The notes under the pieces are model-generated. The model did not search any database. It was not told the origin of the DNA and was given only the letters and a program-made list of their open reading frames with translations. 10,334 bases of DNA, taken from positions 56,342-66,675 of the forward strand of contig CP070808.1 in NCBI GenBank assembly GCA_020343715.1, given 5' to 3'. The translations under genes and the position numbers were made by a program. The first letter of the stretch is position 1; each line of letters begins with the position of its first letter. Source of the stretch: Thermoplasmata archaeon (GTDB lineage Archaea > Thermoplasmatota > DTKX01 > GCA-020343715). Shown here in pieces: positions 5,798-10,334 of the stretch.

Positions 5798-6771
5798 CGG
5801 AGATGAACATGGTCGAGGCCCTCAACAGCGCCTTCATGAACGAGATGGAGGCGGACCCCGACGTGGTGGTCCTGGGCGAGGACATCGGCATAAACGGCGG
5901 CGTCTTCCGGGTCACCGACGGCCTCTTTGACAGGTTCGGCGAGGACAGGGTGATAGACACCCCCCTGGCGGAGTCCGGCATAGTGGGCATGTCCATTGGC
6001 ATGGCCCTCTATGGCCTGCGCCCGGTGGCCGAGATGCAGTTCATGGGCTTCATGTGGCCGGCGGTGGACCAGCTGAGCAACCACGCCTCCCGCCTACGCA
6101 ACAGGACGATGGGGCGGTTCTCCGTGCCCATGGTGGTCCGAGCCCCCTACGGAGGGGGTGTCCGGGCCCTCGAACATCATGCCGAGAGCTTCGAGGCGGT
6201 GCTGGCCCACATACCGGGCCTGAAGGTGGTCATCCCGTCCAACCCATACGATGCAAAGGGGCTTCTCATATCGTCCATCAGGGACCACGACCCCGTGGTC
6301 TTCCTCGAGCCCAAGCGTCTCTACAGGCTGGGCAAGATGGAGGTCCCAGAGACGTCCTTCACCGAGCCCATCGGCGAGGCCAGGGTGCTCCGGGAGGGCA
6401 GCGACCTCACCCTCGTGGGATGGGGCTCCATGGTCCCCAAGCTCCTCAAGGCCGCCGAGCTGGTCGAGGGTAAGGGCATCTCGGCAGAGGTGATCGACGT
6501 TCGGACCATCGTACCCTACGACGAGGAGACGGTGAACGCATCGGTGGAGAGGACCGGGAGGCTAGTAGTAGTCCAGGAGGCACCGAGGACCCTGGGCTTC
6601 GCCTCCGAGATTTCGACCAGGGTCGTCGAGGACCTACTGGACGTGCTGGAGGCACCCCCGGAGCGGGTCACGGGTTTCGACGTGCCCTTCCCGTTCTACA
6701 AGATGGAGAACTGGGCCATGCCAGACGTTGATAGGATAATCAAGGGAATGAGGAAGGTGCTAACGTGGTGA
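5794..6771 (+). CDS. pdhB: Pyruvate dehydrogenase E1 component, beta subunit
   Basis: A 325-residue partner of E1-alpha in the (alpha-beta)2 heterotetramer. Family signatures in order: MVEALNSAF at the N-terminus; VVVLGEDIG (24-32); VIDTPLAESGIVG with Glu60, the conserved glutamate that activates ThDP; EMQFMGFM, then AVDQLSNHASRLRNRT; RAPYGGG followed by HHAES; VVIPSNPYDAKGLL; and the C-terminal swivel domain with VIDVRTIVPYDEETV. The length is typical. The frame is open upstream to 5512, but that stretch is E1-alpha coding sequence in another frame. GTG 5794 overlaps the E1-alpha stop. ATG 5803 and ATG 5809 are possible alternatives; 5809 has GGAG (5799-5802) six bases upstream. The gene ends in TGA overlapping the E2 start in the same GTGA arrangement. 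The product is cytoplasmic. Confidence 0.95.
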   Translation: MTEMNMVEALNSAFMNEMEADPDVVVLGEDIGINGGVFRVTDGLFDRFGEDRVIDTPLAESGIVGMSIGMALYGLRPVAEMQFMGFMWPAVDQLSNHASRLRNRTMGRFSVPMVVRAPYGGGVRALEHHAESFEAVLAHIPGLKVVIPSNPYDAKGLLISSIRDHDPVVFLEPKRLYRLGKMEVPETSFTEPIGEARVLREGSDLTLVGWGSMVPKLLKAAELVEGKGISAEVIDVRTIVPYDEETVNASVERTGRLVVVQEAPRTLGFASEISTRVVEDLLDVLEAPPERVTGFDVPFPFYKMENWAMPDVDRIIKGMRKVLTW

Positions 6772-8045
6772 CCGAGTTCAGGTTCCCCGACGTGGGGGAA
6801 GGGATAACCGAGGGAACGGTGAAGAATTGGCTCCTCAAGGAGGGCGATGCGGTCGAAGAGGACCAGGTCATGGCCGAGGTGGAGACGGACAAGGCCGTCG
6901 TGGAGATGCCAGCCCCAGTGGCGGGTACCATCCTTAAGATCTACGTTCAGGAGGAGGAGGTCGTCACCGTGGGCCAGGTGCTGGTCGTGATCGGTGAGCC
7001 GGGGGAGGACATCCCAGAACCGGGGACCGCGCCTGTTCCTACCGCCGCTCCCGCGGTCGCTGCTCCCACACCGGCTGCCACCCCTGCACCCACTGCCCCA
7101 TCGGCCCCTGTCGCCACGGGAGCGCCCGGGGGCAAGGTCAGGGCGACGCCCAAGGTCAGGAGGCTGGCCAAGCAGAAGGGTGTGGACCTGGCCACCGTCA
7201 CCCCTACGGGGACCAGCGGCCGGGTGACCGAGGACGATGTCAACAGGGCATACGAGGTGATGCAGGCAGCCGCAGCGGCCGCCCAGGCGAAGCCCGCCAT
7301 GAAGGTGAAGCTCAACTACGACTTCTACGGCCACATCAAGCACAAGCCCTTCAAGAGCCTGCGCAAGGTCATCGCCGACAACATGGTGGAGTCCAAGTAC
7401 ACCGCCCCCCACGCCACCGCCATGGAGGAGGTGGACACCACCGCCCTTTGGGACCAACGGACCGAGATGAAGGCGGAGGCCGAAGCGCAGGGGGTCAAGC
7501 TGACTTTCCTGCCATTCATCGTCATGGCCACCGTGAAGGCGCTCCAGAAGCACCCCTCCCTCAACTCCGAGCTGGACGAGGAGGAGGCGGACATCATCAT
7601 CAAGGAGTACGCAAACATAGGCGTGGCCGTGGACACAGACGACGGCCTTATGGTGCCCGTCCTCAAGCGGGCCGAGCACAAGGACCTGTTCGGCATCGCC
7701 AAGGAGGTGGAGGGACTTACGGAGAGGGCCCGCAGCCGGAAGATCGACCTTGCGGACCTGAAGGGAGGTTCCTTCACCATATCCAACTATGGCTCTGTGG
7801 GAGGTATGTACGGCGTGCCCATCATCAACTTCCCAGAGGCGGCCATCCTGGGTGTGGGACGCATGAGGGACGTGCCCCGGGTCGTGGACGGAGAGATCGT
7901 GGTGCGGAAGGTCATGGGCCTGTCCGTCAGCTTCGACCACAGGATCGTGGACGGCGCCGAGGTCGCAGGTTTCATCAACACCCTCAAGTACCTATTCGAG
8001 AACCCGAGGGAGATCCTGGTGAAGGAGGAGCCCTCAGAGGACTAG
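6768..8045 (+). CDS. pdhC: Dihydrolipoyl acyltransferase (E2) of the pyruvate dehydrogenase complex
   Basis: A 425-residue E2 core protein that accepts the acyl group from E1 on lipoate and passes it to CoA. Domains in order: one lipoyl domain (about 1-78) with ETDKAVVEMP and the lipoylated Lys42; an Ala/Pro/Thr-rich flexible linker (about 80-120); a peripheral-subunit-binding domain (about 124-163) with VRATPKVRRLAKQ and GTSGRVTEDDV; a second short linker; and the catalytic domain (about 195-425). The catalytic domain contains FTISNYGSVGG and the active site SFDHRIVDG (His391, Asp395). A single lipoyl domain is usual for archaeal and Gram-positive E2. GTG 6768 overlaps the E1-beta stop; GTG 6765, one codon earlier, is equally readable. 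AAGGTG at 6754-6759 serves either start. The 3' end overlaps the convergent lplA by 12 bases. The E3 gene that often comes next in Thermoplasma-type clusters is absent here. Confidence 0.95.
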   Translation: MTEFRFPDVGEGITEGTVKNWLLKEGDAVEEDQVMAEVETDKAVVEMPAPVAGTILKIYVQEEEVVTVGQVLVVIGEPGEDIPEPGTAPVPTAAPAVAAPTPAATPAPTAPSAPVATGAPGGKVRATPKVRRLAKQKGVDLATVTPTGTSGRVTEDDVNRAYEVMQAAAAAAQAKPAMKVKLNYDFYGHIKHKPFKSLRKVIADNMVESKYTAPHATAMEEVDTTALWDQRTEMKAEAEAQGVKLTFLPFIVMATVKALQKHPSLNSELDEEEADIIIKEYANIGVAVDTDDGLMVPVLKRAEHKDLFGIAKEVEGLTERARSRKIDLADLKGGSFTISNYGSVGGMYGVPIINFPEAAILGVGRMRDVPRVVDGEIVVRKVMGLSVSFDHRIVDGAEVAGFINTLKYLFENPREILVKEEPSED

Positions 8046-8816
8046 GTTCCACCCGTCGGTCCCGTACTTGTCGGCCACCAGCGTCTCCGCCATCGTCAGC
8101 TCCGACTCGGTCCAAGATGTTGCCACACAAGGCGCTCCGTCCAGGAGGGACCGGCGCAGCGTCAGGTACAGGTCATCATAGCTGGTGTCGCACAGGGCAC
8201 CGAGACCGATTACGGGATGGTGCCTCGATGGGGTCGCCCGCCCCTCCACGGGCTCGCCGGACCGCGCCCGAAGGACCGAGAACATGGTGGCATCGTCGGT
8301 GTCCACCAAGACGGTGCCATGGACCTGGAGTACCCCCCTGCTCCGCCTCTGGGAGTTCCCGGATACCTTCCTTTCGCCGACCATCAGGTTGTTGTCGTCC
8401 TTGACCCAGGCCTCGACTCCCAGGCCCGCTAGGCCTGACGACACCCTGCCCAGCACTTCGGAGTAGGCCTCGACGACGCCCCTGGGGAACTCGTCCTCGG
8501 ACGCTGTTACGCTGTACACGAACTCCCTGGTAGAGTCGTGGAACACGGCACCCCCTCCGGACATCCTGCGGACCACGTCGATGCCGTGGAGGTGGCAGTA
8601 CTCCAGGTCCACCTCCGCGTCCATGTCCTGGAAACGGCCGATGGTGGCGGCACTGGGGTCCCATCGCCAGAACCTGAGAGTCGGTGGACCGCCCGAGGCT
8701 ACCACGTCGACCAGCACCTCCTCCAGGGCCATGGCCCAGGCTGCGGACACCGTCTCCATCGGGATGAGCCTCCACTCGGTCGTCCTATTCTCCCCCTGCA
8801 GGATGGTGAACCGCAT
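8034..8816 (-). CDS. lplA: Lipoate-protein ligase A (catalytic domain type)
   Basis: A 260-residue member of the biotin/lipoate ligase fold. It would activate lipoate with ATP and attach it to the lipoyl lysine of E2 (or of the glycine-cleavage H protein). Signatures: EWRLIPMETVSAAWAMALEE (14-33), RFWRWDPSAATIGRFQD (48-64), the lipoyl-AMP loop RRMSGGGAVFHD (83-94), NNLMVGERKVSGNSQ with the conserved Lys150, and VHGTVLVD. The catalytic cysteine position of the octanoyltransferase LipM, just before the 'N-L-V-G-K-SG' motif, is not Cys here, favouring a ligase. The separate C-terminal domain of E. coli LplA is missing. Archaeal relatives use a small partner (LplB), and none is in the window. The frame is open to TTG 8858, but the promoter at 8861-8867 would then lie almost on the start codon, so ATG 8816 is preferred. 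It is convergent with pdhC; the adjacency to its probable substrate supports the role. Confidence 0.92.
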   Translation of the reverse strand: MRFTILQGENRTTEWRLIPMETVSAAWAMALEEVLVDVVASGGPPTLRFWRWDPSAATIGRFQDMDAEVDLEYCHLHGIDVVRRMSGGGAVFHDSTREFVYSVTASEDEFPRGVVEAYSEVLGRVSSGLAGLGVEAWVKDDNNLMVGERKVSGNSQRRSRGVLQVHGTVLVDTDDATMFSVLRARSGEPVEGRATPSRHHPVIGLGALCDTSYDDLYLTLRRSLLDGAPCVATSWTESELTMAETLVADKYGTDGWNLVL

Positions 8817-8860
8817 GGGGTCCCCATCTAGTTTCTGGTGTTGGAAGTGATGCCCCAACC

Positions 8861-8867
8861 CTTATAC
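8861..8867. promoter_or_regulatory. Bidirectional TATA-like element between lplA and the membrane protein
   Basis: CTTATAC (GTATAAG on the other strand) is the only A/T-rich patch in the 87-base gap. Rightward it predicts a transcript start near 8888, 16 bases before ATG 8904. Leftward it predicts one near 8838, 22 bases before ATG 8816. One near-palindromic TATA element may thus serve both genes. Confidence 0.45.
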
Positions 8868-8903
8868 CCGCCCTAGCGGATTGTGGGCCCGGAGCTACCC
8901 TCG

Positions 8904-9827
8904 ATGGCTTGGCGACGTGGGAAGGGAAGGGACCAGGCATCCTCTGGGACGACGACCCCGCCAGCACCGCCACCCGACCCCATCGAGGAGCTGCCCGTCC
9001 TCAGGGAGGAGGGCACCACCAAGGACAGGGAGGCCTACAAGCAGATAAAGAAGGCCGAGGCCGACCTGAAGAGGCTGGAGCGGAAGGAGGCCAGGGCCCG
9101 GAGGAAGGAGGAGAAGCGCCTACGCCAGATCAATCGGAACCTGGCGAAGATCGAGAAGTCCAAGGACGCAGGTCCACTGCTGCTGATGGCCTGCCTGGTG
9201 GTCTTCTCGGGTCTGGCGGCCGCCTACATCATGATCTCCCTCTGGTGGCCAGAGTGGCAGCTGTTGCCTCCTTTGATCATCGAGTCCAACCACGAGTACG
9301 AGATGGTCGGGATCCTCTACATCGCCTTCTCTGGGGTCGCCGCGTACCTCTTCTCAGACAATAGGTCCCCTGCCTACCTGGAGAGGGCTAGACACGCGAT
9401 GATGGTGTACTTCATGCTGGGTCTCAGCGCGATGTTCTCCGGGATGCTGATCGGCTTCATCGTGGTGGACCTGGAGATGGTGGATTTGGAATGGGTCTTC
9501 TGGCAGACGATTACATTATACGTGGTGCTGGGGTCTGGGGCTCCCTTGTTGGGCCTTTACCTCTACGCCCACCGGTCGGGCTCCCGGGACTTCCTCAAGG
9601 CATCCTACCACAACGCCATGGCCGTCCTCAGCTCCGTCCTGGTCATGTCCCTGATGGTATTGGCCTTCCTCTACATGGCCTACGAGGGCATCATGGAGGA
9701 GGTGGGGATATCCCTGGTCGTCATCGGCGTCCTCATGGGCATCTTCATATGGCCCGCCATGGTGAGCTCTTGGTACATCGAGGACCTGGGCATCAGGCTC
9801 CTGGGCCCAAGGGCGGCGGACGATTAG
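8904..9827 (+). CDS. Coiled-coil, six-helix integral membrane protein of unknown function
   Basis: A 307-residue protein that I do not recognise as a named family. Residues 1-36 are polar with a Pro-rich patch (TTTPPAPPPDP). Residues about 38-87 form a very charged, Lys/Arg/Glu-rich helix with heptad-like spacing (KKAEADLKRLERKEARARR), a probable cytoplasmic coiled coil. Six hydrophobic segments follow at about 91-113, 133-150, 162-187, 195-219, 233-257 and 265-290, and the protein ends with a short tail. No enzyme motif is evident. ATG 8904 is preferred over GTG 8883 because GGAG at 8891-8894 lies 9 bases upstream and the promoter at 8861-8867 fits. The gene is divergent from lplA and convergent with the surface-protein gene, whose stop is only three bases away. 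A scaffold or envelope role is a guess. Confidence 0.85.
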   Translation: MAWRRGKGRDQASSGTTTPPAPPPDPIEELPVLREEGTTKDREAYKQIKKAEADLKRLERKEARARRKEEKRLRQINRNLAKIEKSKDAGPLLLMACLVVFSGLAAAYIMISLWWPEWQLLPPLIIESNHEYEMVGILYIAFSGVAAYLFSDNRSPAYLERARHAMMVYFMLGLSAMFSGMLIGFIVVDLEMVDLEWVFWQTITLYVVLGSGAPLLGLYLYAHRSGSRDFLKASYHNAMAVLSSVLVMSLMVLAFLYMAYEGIMEEVGISLVVIGVLMGIFIWPAMVSSWYIEDLGIRLLGPRAADD

Positions 9828-9830
9828 GCC

Positions 9831-10334
9831 TCAGCCCTTCCTGCGTGCCACGAGCGTGACGATCACCACGGTCAGGATGATGGCGACCCCCGTGGCCGCG
9901 AGCATCTCGACCATCAGCGATGAGGTCCCAGCTCCTCCGGACGCAGAACTCTTGGTCACCTCCATCGCATGGACGCTGGACTCGGCCTGATGAACACCAT
10001 CGTCGACGGTCACCCATGCCCTCTCGTCCTCGGGACCGGGCGTGTACATGACGCTCCAGACGCCCTCACCTTCGGGCTCCATCGTCAACTGCCTCTCGTC
10101 ACCCTCGGCACCTACGTGCAGGACCACGGACACGGGGCCCAGGTCCTCCTCCACAGTGGCGGTGAAGACGAACGGTTCTCCCTCCACCAGTTTCTCGTCG
10201 GGCATGTGGAGGGTCACGGTAGGGGCATTGACGTCTATGGAGAACTCGCCCGACTCGATGACGGAGACGTCACCGAGCCAAGACAGCACCGATAGGCGCA
10301 GCTGGCACCTGTCGGAGCTGGCCGTCAGCTGGGG
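9831..10334 (-). CDS. C-terminal part of an Ig-like type I surface protein (N-terminus beyond window)
   Basis: The minus-strand frame is open from the right edge to TCA (stop) at 9831-9833: 167 residues of the C-terminal part. The true start is outside the window, and the internal GTG at 10289 is not a convincing start because the frame continues upstream as coding sequence. APTVTLHMPDEKLVEGEPFVFTATVEE followed by alternating beta-strand-like segments, with WSVMYTPGPEDERAWVTVDDG, resembles bacterial/archaeal Ig-like or PKD-like repeats. A Ser/Gly-rich linker (KSSASGGAGTSS) leads to one membrane segment (about the last 25 residues, AATGVAIILTVVIVTLV) and a final ARRKG stop-transfer. This is the typical layout of an archaeal surface protein anchored by its C-terminus. 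It is not obviously homologous to the paralogous pair at the left end. The precise function is unknown. Confidence 0.85.
   Translation of the reverse strand, partial: PQLTASSDRCQLRLSVLSWLGDVSVIESGEFSIDVNAPTVTLHMPDEKLVEGEPFVFTATVEEDLGPVSVVLHVGAEGDERQLTMEPEGEGVWSVMYTPGPEDERAWVTVDDGVHQAESSVHAMEVTKSSASGGAGTSSLMVEMLAATGVAIILTVVIVTLVARRKG

Noticed and set aside
7020..7130. Ala/Pro/Thr-rich repetitive stretch, possible DNA repeat
   Set aside because: It is the flexible linker between lipoyl and subunit-binding domains of E2, ordinary for the family; no exact DNA repeat units are seen.
6696..7940. 414-codon minus-strand open frame opposite E2
   Set aside because: Shadow of pdhC, whose lipoyl, binding and catalytic domains are unambiguous; the antisense product is His/Leu/Gly repetitive.
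8034..8816. Octanoyltransferase LipB or LipM instead of LplA
   Set aside because: The RRMSGGGAVFHD and ERKVSGNSQ motifs match ligases, and the LipM catalytic cysteine position is not a cysteine.
8817..8858. N-terminal extension of LplA from TTG 8858
   Set aside because: The start would lie three bases from the TATA element and has no ribosome-binding site. Family similarity begins after ATG 8816.
1..10334. Defence island, mobile element, CRISPR array or attachment site
   Set aside because: No transposase, integrase, nuclease or toxin signature, no regularly spaced repeats and no terminal repeats were seen. Genes are metabolic or envelope-related with uniform composition.

Overview
This is a compact, GC-rich (by eye above 60%) archaeal chromosome segment. 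Evidence for an archaeon: TATA-like boxes 45-50 bases before several starts, GAGG/GGAG ribosome-binding sites, frequent GTG starts, and type I surface proteins with one N-terminal signal segment and one C-terminal membrane anchor. Surface proteins of this type beside a Bacillus-like pyruvate dehydrogenase cluster fit a Thermoplasmatota or related euryarchaeal lineage. That placement is inference; no marker gene in the window fixes it. No mobile element, CRISPR array, tRNA or rRNA was found, and no gene-free stretch exceeds about 210 bases.

Left part (1-2711, minus strand): two tandem paralogous cell-surface proteins of about 425 residues. The outer one runs off the left edge. Each has its own promoter with a TTAAATA core, an identically placed GAC(A/G)TCTG motif inside an inverted repeat, and a GGAG site 8 bases before ATG.

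Middle left (2731-4329): a divergently transcribed HypE/AIR-synthase-like ATP-binding enzyme (+), then an intergenic patch with two GC-rich hairpins. One hairpin looks like a minus-strand terminator for the following small cysteine/histidine-rich DUF1059 protein. That gene is divergent from a thioredoxin-like gene.

Middle (4330-8045, plus strand): thioredoxin-like gene, then E1-alpha, E1-beta and E2 of a pyruvate (2-oxoacid) dehydrogenase complex. The last three genes overlap through GTGA junctions and are surely co-translated. No E3 (dihydrolipoamide dehydrogenase) follows. Instead a convergent lipoate-protein ligase gene (lplA) overlaps the E2 end by 12 bases. E1 decarboxylates the 2-oxoacid on thiamine diphosphate, E2 carries the acyl group on its lipoyl lysine to CoA, and LplA would attach the lipoate to that lysine.

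Right part (8861-10334): a TATA element lies between lplA (-) and a coiled-coil plus six-helix membrane protein (+). The window ends in the C-terminal part of another Ig-like type I surface protein (-).

I did not find a convincing new defence or mobile system. The most interesting signals are the shared promoter/operator architecture of the paralogous surface proteins, the redox-protein/PDH linkage with no local E3, and the paired GC-rich hairpins near 3860-3907.
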